Below, one piece after another: positions 22,807 through 31,512 of a stretch of DNA of 64,000 nt (position 1 is its first letter; the number at the start of each line of letters is the position of its first letter). Source of the DNA: Corynebacterium sp. P3-F1 (GTDB lineage: Bacteria > Actinomycetota > Actinomycetes > Mycobacteriales > Mycobacteriaceae); the NCBI RefSeq assembly GCF_030503635.1, contig NZ_CP129965.1:992001-1056000 (forward strand), written 5' to 3'. Position numbers and translations under genes: made by a program. Below the pieces are notes generated by a model. The model had not been told where the DNA came from. It did no database searches and saw only the letters and a program-made list of their open reading frames with translations.

Positions 22807-24200
22807 TAGTTAGCTCCTTGCGCCTGGATAGCAGTGATAGCGACGGTGTTGACAATGTCGGGGACAGTCGCGCCGCGGGAAAGGTCGTTGACCGGCTTGT
22901 TCAGGCCTTGCAGGACCGGGCCGATGGCGAGCGCGCCGCCAGTCCGTTGCGCGATCTTGTACCCAGCGTTGCCAGCTTCGAGGTCGGGGAAGACGAAGAC
23001 GTTCGCCTGGCCGGCGACGGGTGAGTCGGGGGCCTTCTTCTTGCCCACACTCGTCACGGCTGCGGCGTCGAACTGCAGCGGGCCGTCCACAGCCAGGGAC
23101 GGATCGAGCTCGTGCGCCTTCTCCGTGGCCTGCACCGCGCGCTCAACGTCGGGGCCGGAGCCGGAGGCGCCGGTGGAGTAGGACAGGATGGCCACCTTCG
23201 GGTTGATGCCGAACTGCGCCGCGGTCTTCGCGGACACGACGGCGATCTCGCCGATTTGCTCGGCGGTCGGGTTCGGGTTGACCGCGCAGTCGCCGAAGGC
23301 CCACAGGCGGTCGCGCATGACCATCAGGAAGACAGAGGACACGACGGAGGCACCCGGTGCAGTCTTGATGATCTGGAAGGACGGCTTGATGGTGTGCGCA
23401 GTGGTGTGCGCCGCACCCGAAACCATGCCGTCAGCCAGGCCTTTGTGCACCATCATGGTGGCGAAGTAGGAGATATCCTTCATTGTCTCGCGCGCTTCCT
23501 CAACGGTCACGCCCTTCTTCTTGCGCAGCTCGGCGAAATCCGCCGCAAACTCGTCGAGAAGCTCGGAGTTCTCGTGGTCGATGATGTTCGCCTTGGACAG
23601 GTTCCAGCCCTTGGCATCCGCGCGGCGAACAATGTCATCGCTCACGCCGAGGATCGTCAGGTCCGCCACATCCTGCTTGAGCAGCCGGTGTGCGGCCTCC
23701 AGAATCCTGTCGTCCTCACCTTCTGGCAGTACGATGTGCGTGCGCTTCTGCTTCGCGCGGTTGATCAGCCAGTTCTCGAACACCGCCGGGGACATGACCT
23801 GCCGCGCATCCGTACCCAGCGCAGCATCGAGAGCGTCAGTATCCAGCTTATCGACGCCTCGTGCTTCCGCCCCCAGCTCCTTCACCCGAGCCAGAGCGAG
23901 CTCGGCAGCCGGGCTCTCAGCTGCACCCTCAGCGGTCAGTAGGAGAACCGGAACGCCGAGAGCTGCGGCGGCATCAGCGTCGAAGACGTAATCGCCGGTG
24001 CCGACAATCACACTGTCGCCCCCTGCGAGCAGGTCCGCAGAAACGATCGCGGAGAGGTCACGCTCTTGGTCAGCCAACCGCACTACGTTGAGGTTCTTTT
24101 CGGCAGCCAGAGCCTCGACATCGACGCTGCCGCTGTCACCAGCGCCCCCTTCGAGCTCGCGTCCGAGCGCGGTGATCAGAACGGACCTGTTTTCAGCCAT
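22806..24200 (-). CDS. pta: Phosphate acetyltransferase
   Basis: Interconverts acetyl-CoA and acetyl phosphate. 464 aa: an N-terminal ~130-residue P-loop-fold region without a clear Walker A, then the PTA_PTB catalytic domain ([82 protein letters not shown]). ATG 24200 is chosen because GGAAAGG lies just upstream; an in-frame upstream ATG at 24320 has no such support. First gene of the pta-ackA operon. Confidence 0.97.
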   Translation of the reverse strand: MAENRSVLITALGRELEGGAGDSGSVDVEALAAEKNLNVVRLADQERDLSAIVSADLLAGGDSVIVGTGDYVFDADAAAALGVPVLLLTAEGAAESPAAELALARVKELGAEARGVDKLDTDALDAALGTDARQVMSPAVFENWLINRAKQKRTHIVLPEGEDDRILEAAHRLLKQDVADLTILGVSDDIVRRADAKGWNLSKANIIDHENSELLDEFAADFAELRKKKGVTVEEARETMKDISYFATMMVHKGLADGMVSGAAHTTAHTIKPSFQIIKTAPGASVVSSVFLMVMRDRLWAFGDCAVNPNPTAEQIGEIAVVSAKTAAQFGINPKVAILSYSTGASGSGPDVERAVQATEKAHELDPSLAVDGPLQFDAAAVTSVGKKKAPDSPVAGQANVFVFPDLEAGNAGYKIAQRTGGALAIGPVLQGLNKPVNDLSRGATVPDIVNTVAITAIQAQGAN

Positions 24201-24346
24201 ATCGAGCAACCTTTCCGAGCTTTTGCTCTGGTGTTTCGCGGGTATTCGCGGGGTATTCGCGCCTGTCGGGCGACAGTTTGGCGCTTCCCGCGCGGCTGAT
24301 TGACGCGCTTCCCTGCGCACTCTATCCAGCCTTTTTCAAGTCTAGC

Positions 24347-24373
24347 CACCACCTGAACCACACGCAGGTGGTG
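24347..24373. promoter_or_regulatory. Operator-like inverted repeat upstream of pta
   Basis: CACCACCTG (24347-24355) and CAGGTGGTG (24365-24373), 9 bp arms and 9-bp spacer, perfect. It lies about 150 bp upstream of the pta start and 240 bp upstream of fprA. It does not match the GlxR consensus TGTGA-N6-TCACA. Confidence 0.55.
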
Positions 24374-24412
24374 TTGCTAACACCACGTGTTAATCGCTCG
24401 GCCAACCCACTG

Positions 24413-24485
24413 CACACCCCACAGCAACTCCACCGCACACCCCACAGCAATTCCACCGCGACTCCACTGCACACTCCACAGCAAA
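24413..24485. repeat. Short CACACYCCACAGCAA direct repeats
   Basis: Three copies with one substitution in the third, separated by CTCCACCG-like sequence, in non-coding DNA. Confidence 0.6.
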
Positions 24486-24551
24486 TCGAACCCAAACCAA
24501 GTAGTCCGAATGTAAAAGACCGCTTGGTCTAGAATCGGTTTGGCAATGCTC

Positions 24552-24557
24552 TATACT
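24552..24557 (+). promoter_or_regulatory. -10 box of fprA
   Basis: TATACT about 60 nt upstream of the fprA start. No clear -35 at the usual distance. Confidence 0.45.
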
Positions 24558-24615
24558 GGCGCTACAAATAACTAGCAACTGTTAAGAAACACCAGCAACA
24601 GCGCAAAGGACACGT

Positions 24616-26007
24616 TTGAGTTTCATGACTACTCCTGCTTCCGACAACACCCTCCGCGTCGCCGTCGTCGGCTCCGGCCCCGCCGGCATTTACGCCTCCG
24701 ATCTTCTGGTCAAGTCCGACGTGGACGTCCACGTCGACCTCTTCGAGCGCATGCCAGCCCCCTTCGGTCTGATCCGCTACGGCGTGGCGCCGGACCACCC
24801 GCGCATCAAGGGCATTGTGAAGTCCCTGCACAACGTGCTGGACAAGCCGGAGATCCGCCTGCTGGCCAACGTGGACGTGGGCAACGACGTCACCATTGAG
24901 GAGCTGCAGGAATACTACGACGCAGTCGTCCTCGCCACCGGTGCGACCGCCGACCGCGACCTGAACGTCCCGGGCGCGGAGCTGGACGGCCACTACGGTG
25001 CCGGCGAGTTCGTCGGCTTCTACGACGGCAACCCCGACTTCGAACGCGACTGGGACCTCACCGCCGAGAAGATCGCCATCGTGGGTGTGGGCAACGTCGC
25101 CCTCGACATTGCCCGCGTGCTGGCCAAGACCGCCGACGAGCTCAAGGTCACAGAGATCCCCGACAACGTCTACAACAACCTCAACGCGTCAGCGGCGAAG
25201 GAGATCCACGTCTTCGGCCGCCGCGGCCCGGCGCAGGCCAAATTCAGCCCTCTGGAACTCAAAGAGCTGGACCACTCCGAGAACATCGAGGTCATAGTGG
25301 ACCCGGAGGACATCGACTACGACGAGGCGTCGGAAAGCTCGCGTCGAGAAGCAAAAAGCGTCGACCTCGTGTGCCAGACCCTGGAAGGGTACGCGATGCG
25401 CGACCCGAAGGGCGCCCCGCACAAGCTGTTCATTCACTTTTTCGAGTCCCCGGTAGAGATCATCGGCGAGGACGGCAAAGTCACCGGTTTTGTCACTGAG
25501 CGCACGGAACTCGACGGTAACGGCGGTGTGACCACCACCGGCGAGACCACCACTTGGGACGTCCAGGCCGTCTACCGCGCCGTGGGCTACCGCTCCGATG
25601 CCGTCAACGGCGTGCCTTTCGACGAGCTCCGCGCCGTCATCCCCAACGACGAAGGCCACGTGCTCACCGAGCCCGGCGGCGACATCGTCCCCGGCTTGTA
25701 CGCCACCGGCTGGATCAAGCGCGGCCCCATCGGACTGATCGGCAACACCAAGTCCGACGCCAAAGACACGACCACCATGCTTCTCGACGACTTCCGCAAC
25801 AATAAGCTCGATCTCACCGACAAGCGTGACGACCAGGCCATCCTCGACCACCTCAAGGACAAGAGCATCAAGGTGACCACCTGGGACGGCTGGCACAACC
25901 TCGACGCCGCCGAACGCGCCCTCGGTGAAGCCGAAGGCCGCGAACGCAAGAAGATCGTCGAGTGGGACGACATGGTCAATGCCTCTCACCCCGAATACCA
26001 GATCTAA
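24616..26007 (+). CDS. fprA: Ferredoxin/adrenodoxin-type NADP+ reductase (FprA family)
   Basis: FAD enzyme moving electrons between NADPH and ferredoxins. 463 aa. FAD motif VAVVGSGPAGIYASD (about 13-27), FERMPAPFGLIRYGVAPDHPRIK, second dinucleotide motif IAIVGVGNVALDIARVL (about 155-171), and the C-terminal GWIKRGPIGLIGNTKSDA. These match the adrenodoxin-reductase-like FprA of mycobacteria. TTG 24616 has AAAGGA 5 nt upstream; the ATG three codons later (24625) would have poor spacing, so TTG is preferred. Confidence 0.92.
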   Translation: MSFMTTPASDNTLRVAVVGSGPAGIYASDLLVKSDVDVHVDLFERMPAPFGLIRYGVAPDHPRIKGIVKSLHNVLDKPEIRLLANVDVGNDVTIEELQEYYDAVVLATGATADRDLNVPGAELDGHYGAGEFVGFYDGNPDFERDWDLTAEKIAIVGVGNVALDIARVLAKTADELKVTEIPDNVYNNLNASAAKEIHVFGRRGPAQAKFSPLELKELDHSENIEVIVDPEDIDYDEASESSRREAKSVDLVCQTLEGYAMRDPKGAPHKLFIHFFESPVEIIGEDGKVTGFVTERTELDGNGGVTTTGETTTWDVQAVYRAVGYRSDAVNGVPFDELRAVIPNDEGHVLTEPGGDIVPGLYATGWIKRGPIGLIGNTKSDAKDTTTMLLDDFRNNKLDLTDKRDDQAILDHLKDKSIKVTTWDGWHNLDAAERALGEAEGRERKKIVEWDDMVNASHPEYQI

Positions 26008-26023
26008 AGCGTAGTTTGAGGTG

Positions 26024-26062
26024 AAAAGAAAAGGCGGGGCGCTCGACCCGCCTTTTCTTTTC
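26024..26062. terminator. Bidirectional terminator between fprA and phoD
   Basis: AAAAGAAAAGGCGGG and CCCGCCTTTTCTTTT are perfect complements around an 8-nt loop, giving a T-rich tail on both strands for these convergent genes. Confidence 0.92.
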
Positions 26063-26095
26063 AGTTATACAGAGACCCACCTTTCCAGGAAAGGC

Positions 26096-27850
26096 TTAGT
26101 TGGTGAAACCGACACCCTTGCGCCAGTTCAGCACCACAGTTGGACGAACAGCGGACAGGGGATCTGCAATGTTATCTGCCCGCATCCATGTCATATCCAC
26201 ATCGTCCGGACGGATTGTTGCAACGCAGTAGCCGTGAGCATCCCAGTCGACGTGACGCAGTTGTGGGTTAGAGTTATGCAGGTAGTTGTATGCGATACCG
26301 TTCATGGTCGGGTGCGGCCCGACCGCATGGCCGAGAATGTCGCCCACACCGGTGGCGGAGATGGAAGCACAAACCATTTCGCAGCCAAGCGGTTTATCGC
26401 CGTCATAGACCGTGTGCGCCCACTCGGAGTGAATGTCACCGGTCAGGAACAGTGGAGTGACACCTGCTTCAGCCATATCGATGGTGAGCTGCTTACGCTC
26501 CATCAAGTACCCGTCCCACTGATCCGAATTTACAAGCACACCGTACTCAGCCACGTCTGCGAAAAGCTGAACGTTGTCACCAAGGTTTTCGACCATGGCG
26601 TTGAGCACCGGCTTCACGTTCGGATCGTTGCGCAGAGCGCCAACCGCCAGCGGGGAGAACATCACGGAGTTGCCGAGAACGTTCCACTTCGCCTTTGAGC
26701 TCCGCAGGGTGTTGACCAGCCATTGGTACTGTTCATCACCCAACATGCTGCGTGGTGCGCTCGGGGTGAGCGGCCCCGTGATGCGCCCGACCTTGTCTCG
26801 GTAAGTACGCAAATCCATCATGGTCAACTCAATCAAATCGCCGAAGGTGAAAGTTCGGTACAGCTTGCCGCCTTCACCCAGTGCCTTAGAGCGAATCGGC
26901 ATCCATTCGATGTAGGCCTGGGATGCGGCAGACCGGCGAGCACGGTAGCTGCCCTCGGTCAGTGCAGTGTGATTTTCAGCCCCAGTGTCGTAGTTGTCAT
27001 TGGCAACCTCATGATCGTCCCACACCGAGACCCACGGCAAGGCAGCATGTGCTGCCTGAAGATCGAGATCGGTGTGCGCCTGCCCGTAGCGGATTCGGTA
27101 GTCCTCTAGGTTAAGAATCTCGTGAGGAGGCTGAAATAGGCGAACAGCGGGAATCGCCTTATTGCTGCGCTGCTCGTACTCGTAGATGTAATCACCAAGG
27201 CACACTGCAAGATCGAGCTCACCGCGGCGACCTCGCTCCGCCAAATCGCGGTAGGGAGTGTAGAAACCCGCCTCCCAGTTCGCACAGGAGAAACTAGCAA
27301 TCTTGAAAGACTCAACGTGCGCATTATTGGCGGGTGCGGTCTTGGTGCGGCCCACCGGAGAGTGTGCGCCAGAGTGCGGGCCGCCCTCGACGATGAAGCG
27401 GTAGTAGTAGACAGACTCTGGCGTAAGACCCTTCACATCGACGTGAACGGTATGGTCGGAAGAGCGCGATGTTCTAGCCGTTCCGGAGGCCACAACGGAA
27501 TCGAACGATTCGCTCGGACTCACTTCCCAGCGGACATCGGTGTCCTCACCGGTTCCTGATCCAGGTCGCGCAGTTTCATCGGGAGTGACGCGGGTCCACA
27601 AAATGACCGAGTCCGGCAACGGGTCACCAGAGGCGACGCCGTGACAGAACGGCAGAGGCTGGGGGGTTGGCTCAATCGGAGCAGGTTTATTGAAATACCC
27701 CCACGAACTCTGCCCGGAGGCAGGCGCGGCGTTTGTTACGACAGCAGAAGCGGCAATAGCGGCCGCTCCGCCTTTCAGAAAGTTTCGGCGAGTACTCCAA
27801 ATGGATTTTGGTTCCGACGATTGCGACTTGTTCTGGGTGGATTCAGACAT
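26096..27850 (-). CDS. phoD: Tat-exported PhoD-family alkaline phosphatase/phosphodiesterase
   Basis: 584 aa. The N-terminus has a twin-arginine signal (STRRNFLKGGAAAIAASAVV, about 20-39) before a likely cleavage near AAPASG. Then an N-terminal PhoD_N domain (FCHGVASGDPLPDSVILWTRVTP) and the metallophosphatase domain with FSCANWEAGFYTPYRDLAER, DLAVCLGDYIYEYE, WVSVWDDHEVANDNYD and FLTGDIHSEWAHTVYDGD (Fe/Ca ligands). It releases phosphate from phosphodiesters outside the cell. It is divergent from a secreted PAP2 phosphatase, suggesting a shared phosphate-scavenging role. Confidence 0.92.
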   Translation of the reverse strand: MSESTQNKSQSSEPKSIWSTRRNFLKGGAAAIAASAVVTNAAPASGQSSWGYFNKPAPIEPTPQPLPFCHGVASGDPLPDSVILWTRVTPDETARPGSGTGEDTDVRWEVSPSESFDSVVASGTARTSRSSDHTVHVDVKGLTPESVYYYRFIVEGGPHSGAHSPVGRTKTAPANNAHVESFKIASFSCANWEAGFYTPYRDLAERGRRGELDLAVCLGDYIYEYEQRSNKAIPAVRLFQPPHEILNLEDYRIRYGQAHTDLDLQAAHAALPWVSVWDDHEVANDNYDTGAENHTALTEGSYRARRSAASQAYIEWMPIRSKALGEGGKLYRTFTFGDLIELTMMDLRTYRDKVGRITGPLTPSAPRSMLGDEQYQWLVNTLRSSKAKWNVLGNSVMFSPLAVGALRNDPNVKPVLNAMVENLGDNVQLFADVAEYGVLVNSDQWDGYLMERKQLTIDMAEAGVTPLFLTGDIHSEWAHTVYDGDKPLGCEMVCASISATGVGDILGHAVGPHPTMNGIAYNYLHNSNPQLRHVDWDAHGYCVATIRPDDVDMTWMRADNIADPLSAVRPTVVLNWRKGVGFTN

Positions 27851-28114
27851 AGCCCCATATTTTCACTCCTCGAGAGCATTTCATAGGTGCAAGTGCCTAA
27901 ATTTCTAACTATTAACAATGAGTTCAATCCGATGTAACAGCGAAGCTACCAGCAGGTTTCCTGCCGCACCGAACCGCGAGCATGCAAGGATAAACATGGT
28001 GATTCCGGAAAACCCTGAACAAAATTAGGCTTAAGATCATCTTTGCCCATTGTTCACTTAGACTTTTTCCAGCTGGTCTTGCGATTACCCAAAGGTGCCA
28101 ATAGCTTGAGATGC
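27851..28114. other. A+T-rich divergent region between phoD and the PAP2 gene
   Basis: 264 bp without a gene, clearly richer in A+T than the core. A shared phosphate-starvation promoter region would be expected, but I cannot confidently mark a PhoR site. GAGGAG precedes the phoD start on the minus strand. Confidence 0.5.
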
Positions 28115-29401
28115 ATGACCAAGAACATGCGCGTTAAAACCGCCGTGGCAGCCGCAATGATGGGCATTGCCACCGTCTCGCCGTCCGTAGCCGTAGCCCA
28201 ACCGCTTCAAGCACTAAACTTCCAGCTGCCCGAGGGCGCATCCCTTACCGCCCCTCAGCTGAAGAGCCCAGTCACCGGCTCCAGCACCGGCGGTGTTCCC
28301 GTGCAGCGGCCAGGCGCTCCGGTCCCGACCCCGTTCAGCCCCGATTACCTCGCCGGCTACATCTCAGACATCTCTCCTTACTATGGAGGAGTCTATTACC
28401 AGGTGAACCAGCTCTTCCCCTCCGTGCGTCGAAACCACCCTGAGATCATGCGGAAGAACTTGGACACGGTCGTCGAAATCAACAACAATGCTTCACCGGA
28501 ACGCATCGCCGACGCTCAAGTCGACGCGCTTGCTGCTTCCGATGACCTTCTTGAAACACTTTCGCCCGCCTTGGGACAAGAGTTTGGACAAGCTGTCCGC
28601 GATGCCCTGAACGAGAACCGTCTCCCAAAGACCCAATACCTGCTCGGTAATGGTTTCCTCGCCCGCGCAGGCGGCATTGCCAGCTCGACCGGCATTGAGA
28701 AGGTTCTGTTCCACAACCCGCGTCCATTCAAAGTCGCACCGGACCGCATTAAGGAATACAACCTGTACGAAGACGATCTCTACGGTGGATCCCCATCATT
28801 CCCTTCCGGCCACACCAACCAGGCAACCTGGGTTACATCGATCCTGGCCTACATGGTTCCCGAGGTCGCCCCGCAACTCCACTACCGCGGCGCACTTGCC
28901 GGCAATAGCCGCATTGTCCTCGGAGTCCATTACCCGCTCGATGTGATCGGTGGGCGGATGTCCGGCCAGGCCGCAGCAGCCGACCGTCTCAACGACCCGA
29001 AGATGCGCAACGCTATCGATCAGGCAGCAGCCGAACTCCGTTCCGAGATCGAGTGGCGCACCGGAAAGTCCATTCCAGATCTCGTTGCTAGTGACACCCC
29101 GTTCATCTCCACCCAGGACGCGGTCAAACAGTACACCGAATGGATGGATTATGGATTCGACACCATCTACGATCCTAACGCAGCGATGATCGTCCCGCAG
29201 TCGGCTCCCGTTTTGCTTGCAAACTCCTACCCGGGATCCGACTATGGAAAACGTGCCGGTGTACTGCACGCCACCGCGGGCAAGGCTGGCAATCCGCTCG
29301 ACTGGCAGGGTGAGGGTGGCTCTTGGCAGCGCCTTAACCTGGCTAAGGCCTCTGCCGAAGCAGGTAGCATCAACCCAAACGGCAGCCTCAAGATTAACTA
29401 G
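28115..29401 (+). CDS. Secreted PAP2-superfamily acid phosphatase
   Basis: 428 aa. Sec signal peptide MTKNMRVKTAVAAAMMGIATVSPSVAVAQ. PAP2 catalytic motifs: KVLFHNPRPF (motif 1, about 203-212), SFPSGHTNQ (motif 2, about 228-236) and GNSRIVLGVHYPLDVIGGR (motif 3, about 263-281), matching class A non-specific acid phosphatases. The start could also be the Met four codons later; an upstream in-frame ATG at 28043 would place non-signal sequence first. It probably hydrolyses phosphomonoesters at the envelope, complementing the divergent PhoD. Confidence 0.88.
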   Translation: MTKNMRVKTAVAAAMMGIATVSPSVAVAQPLQALNFQLPEGASLTAPQLKSPVTGSSTGGVPVQRPGAPVPTPFSPDYLAGYISDISPYYGGVYYQVNQLFPSVRRNHPEIMRKNLDTVVEINNNASPERIADAQVDALAASDDLLETLSPALGQEFGQAVRDALNENRLPKTQYLLGNGFLARAGGIASSTGIEKVLFHNPRPFKVAPDRIKEYNLYEDDLYGGSPSFPSGHTNQATWVTSILAYMVPEVAPQLHYRGALAGNSRIVLGVHYPLDVIGGRMSGQAAAADRLNDPKMRNAIDQAAAELRSEIEWRTGKSIPDLVASDTPFISTQDAVKQYTEWMDYGFDTIYDPNAAMIVPQSAPVLLANSYPGSDYGKRAGVLHATAGKAGNPLDWQGEGGSWQRLNLAKASAEAGSINPNGSLKIN

Positions 29402-29422
29402 ATTCTTAGCGTCACACACTAT

Positions 29423-29462
29423 AACCCCTTGGCACACCACTAGGTATGTGTCAGGGGGTTTC
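29423..29462 (+). terminator. Terminator after the PAP2 gene
   Basis: AACCCCTTGGCACAC pairs with GTGTGTCAGGGGGTT (one mismatch and G-U pairs), followed by TTCCC. Confidence 0.75.
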
Positions 29463-30004
29463 CCATGTTCAATTGTTTGCCCACAACCAGATGTAACGGG
29501 TTGCATCGGTCTGCCTCTACATCTCCCCGGTGGTCTCCTACCCAACCACCGACGCCCACTCGCCAATTAAAAAAACTTACCAACTGCGGTACCCAAGCCA
29601 CTCAACTCAGATTGGCGAACGCGGGTCCGGTTAGAAAACTGCTGCAAAGCGCATTGACACCGCAAACATGCACGATCTGACCAACCGCCGCTAAGTCTCA
29701 CTCTGGGATTGAAAACCGTACCAATGGCACTCTGGCAGTTTCATTTCCGAGCTAGATGCAGACAGCAGGCCGGGACAATTCCTAGCAACTCGTACAACCT
29801 TGGTAAGGAAACTCCTCTGGCAGATGGATCACACTTTTTAAATGCTACCTATAAAGTCGGGCGAAATTTTTAACCTGAATATCCTCCTCATATCTTAATA
29901 GTTAGGGTCTTCGTCTGCGGATTTTTCTTTTTTCCCACAGGGCTGGAATCGGTCCTGACCTTTAGGAATCCGGGCTTCACAGAAGGCCCCTCTTCAAAGC
30001 AATT
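29463..30004. other. Non-coding A+T-rich stretch
   Basis: About 540 bp with no convincing gene, no good Shine-Dalgarno/start pair and lower GC than neighbours. It may be decayed foreign DNA left of the insertion sequence. I see no inverted ends or transposase remnant in it. Confidence 0.5.
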
Positions 30005-30018
30005 AACCCCGCCCACCG
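30005..30018. terminator. Left half of a terminator hairpin split by the IS element
   Basis: AACCCCGCCCACCG here is the exact complement of CGGTGGGCGGGGTT at 31466-31479. Without the IS they would form a 14-bp stem with an AGGAT loop. It would serve the convergent minus-strand gene ending at 31513. Confidence 0.85.
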
Positions 30019-30085
30019 AGGATTGAACTGCTCCCCATTAGTTGGACTGAGAAATCAGTTACCGACTAGTAGGGAGCAGTTTTCA

Positions 30086-30568
30086 TTGAGAGCACGAAGT
30101 TCGCTGAGCGAACATCAGCGTGAGCAGTTGGTAGACCTTTTTGATCAGGGCGTGGGTTATCAAGCTGCTGCGAGCGTTGTCGGGGCTGGGATATACGCAT
30201 CGCGTGGTCTCTTTCGGCGGTTCCAGCTGCATGGCAGGCTATGTCTTGTGGAGAAACCGACTAAGCAGCAGTATTCGTTCGAAATCAAGAAGGAAGTTGT
30301 CCAACGCCACCTTGCCGGTGAGACTGCGATGGATCTTGCGCGTGAGTTTGGCCTGTCATCAGACCAGCTAGTTAAAGGGTGGTCGTGGAAATGGCGTAAA
30401 GGTGGCGATGAGGCGCTAAAACCGAAGCCGAAGGGTAGGCCCAAAGGCTCGGTCGCACCGAAGCCGCTCTCGGAGGAAGAGAAGCTGCGTCGCCAGATCG
30501 CACGGTTGGAAGCGGAAAACGCTTATCTAAAAAAATTGCGGGACTTGAGGAACCAGGGACGCGCCTGA
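30086..30568 (+). CDS. IS3-family transposase OrfA
   Basis: 160 aa DNA-binding half of the transposase. Two helix-turn-helix regions (HQREQLVDLFDQGVGYQAAASVV; FEIKKEVVQRHLAGETAMDLAREFGLS) and a C-terminal leucine-zipper-like helix (EEKLRRQIARLEAENAYLKKL). TTG 30086 has GGGAG about 9 nt upstream. Just before the stop, CTAAAAAAATTG (A7 at about 30530-30536) is a classic slippery site for a -1 shift into orfB. Confidence 0.9.
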   Translation: MRARSSLSEHQREQLVDLFDQGVGYQAAASVVGAGIYASRGLFRRFQLHGRLCLVEKPTKQQYSFEIKKEVVQRHLAGETAMDLAREFGLSSDQLVKGWSWKWRKGGDEALKPKPKGRPKGSVAPKPLSEEEKLRRQIARLEAENAYLKKLRDLRNQGRA

Positions 30569-30606
30569 AAGTTCAGGCGATTGTCATCCTCAAGTCGCAC
30601 CACCGC

Positions 30607-31428
30607 TTGGAGTACCTCTTGGATGCGGCGGGTATGCCACGGTCGACGTTCTTCTACCACCAGAAACGCCTGCGCGAGCCGGATAAGCACGCTGCGCTGA
30701 AGCAAGCAATCCGGGAAAGTTTCGAGCGTAATAAGCATCGCTACGGTTACCGGCGGGTGCTGCTGGACCTGCGCAACCAGGGCTGGGTGGTCAACCACAA
30801 ACTTGTCTTCAAGCTCATGCGCGAGATGGGACTTCGAGCCAAGGTCCGCCAGCGCAGGCCCTATGTTTCTTACGCTGGGACGATCAGCCACATCGCTGAC
30901 AACAAACTTGACCGCAAGTTCACTCCGGACAAGCCCAACACCTTCTTTGTCAGCGACGTCACCGAGTTCAGGGTCGCAGGCAGCAAGGTATATCTGTCCC
31001 CGGTGATGGATCTGTTCGACCGCTCAATCGTTGCCCACAGCGTGGCTACATCACCGACGACATCCTTTACCACCGACTCTTTGACCAAAGCGATCATGGC
31101 GTGTGCACCTGAACCCGGGTGGATGATGCACACCGATCAAGGCTTCCAGTACCAACACGCCTCCTGGCGTGACCTGATCGCCGATAACGGTGGCGTTCAG
31201 TCGATGTCGCGTAAAGCCAACTGTTACGACAACGCGGTCATGGAGAACTTCTTCGGTCACTTGAAAACAGAGATGTACCACGGAGAAATCTTCGACACCA
31301 TCGAGGAATTCAACCAAGCGATCGACGAGTACATCCAGTGGTACAACACCGAACGCATCCAACAACGACTCAAGGGCCTGACCCCGATGCAATATCGAAA
31401 TCAGACCCTTGAAGCCCTAACCGCCTAG
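30607..31428 (+). CDS. IS3-family transposase OrfB (DDE integrase core)
   Basis: Catalytic half of the transposase: an N-terminal HTH_21 region (EYLLDAAGMPRSTFFYHQKRL) and the DDE core with FFVSDVTEF (first Asp), MMHTDQGFQYQ (second Asp) and NCYDNAVMENFFGHLKTE (Glu). The frame is open upstream to the A7 site; a -1 shift there reads KKIAGLEEPGTRLKVQAIVIL into OrfB, so the active product is an OrfAB fusion. TTG 30607 is only the first start-like codon of the open frame. Confidence 0.9.
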   Translation: MEYLLDAAGMPRSTFFYHQKRLREPDKHAALKQAIRESFERNKHRYGYRRVLLDLRNQGWVVNHKLVFKLMREMGLRAKVRQRRPYVSYAGTISHIADNKLDRKFTPDKPNTFFVSDVTEFRVAGSKVYLSPVMDLFDRSIVAHSVATSPTTSFTTDSLTKAIMACAPEPGWMMHTDQGFQYQHASWRDLIADNGGVQSMSRKANCYDNAVMENFFGHLKTEMYHGEIFDTIEEFNQAIDEYIQWYNTERIQQRLKGLTPMQYRNQTLEALTA

Positions 31429-31465
31429 AGTTAAACCAGTCCAACTTTCGGGGGCCAGTTCAGAT

Positions 31466-31479
31466 CGGTGGGCGGGGTT
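31466..31479. terminator. Right half of the split terminator hairpin
   Basis: CGGTGGGCGGGGTT pairs with 30005-30018. It immediately follows the target duplication and precedes TTCAG; the minus-strand gene ends 34 bp away at 31513. Confidence 0.85.
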
Positions 31480-31512
31480 TCAGTTGGTCGTTTCTCAGAC
31501 GACGCCGCGGGT

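Larger units (their letters stand above)
24201..24615. other. Divergent pta / fprA control region
   Basis: 415 bp without a gene. It holds a perfect inverted repeat, CACCACCTG-N9-CAGGTGGTG (24347-24373), a cluster of CACACYCCACAGCAA direct repeats (about 24413, 24436 and 24470), and a -10-like TATACT at 24552-24557 that would serve fprA. Confidence 0.7.
30024..31462 (+). mobile_element. IS3-family insertion sequence (IS150-like), 1439 bp
   Basis: Terminal inverted repeats: left TGAACTGCTCCCCATTAGTT (from 30024), right, as complement, TGAACTGGCCCCCGAAAGTT (to 31462), both continuing GGACTG. Flanked by a 3-bp direct repeat GAT (30021-30023 and 31463-31465). Contains orfA and orfB joined by an A7 slippery site. 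Both frames and the DDE residues are intact, so it looks active and recent. It sits in the loop of a terminator hairpin. Confidence 0.93.

Noticed and set aside
29465..29680. A 71-codon open frame between the PAP2 gene and the IS
   Set aside because: Overlaps the terminator tail, no ribosome site, no recognisable protein.
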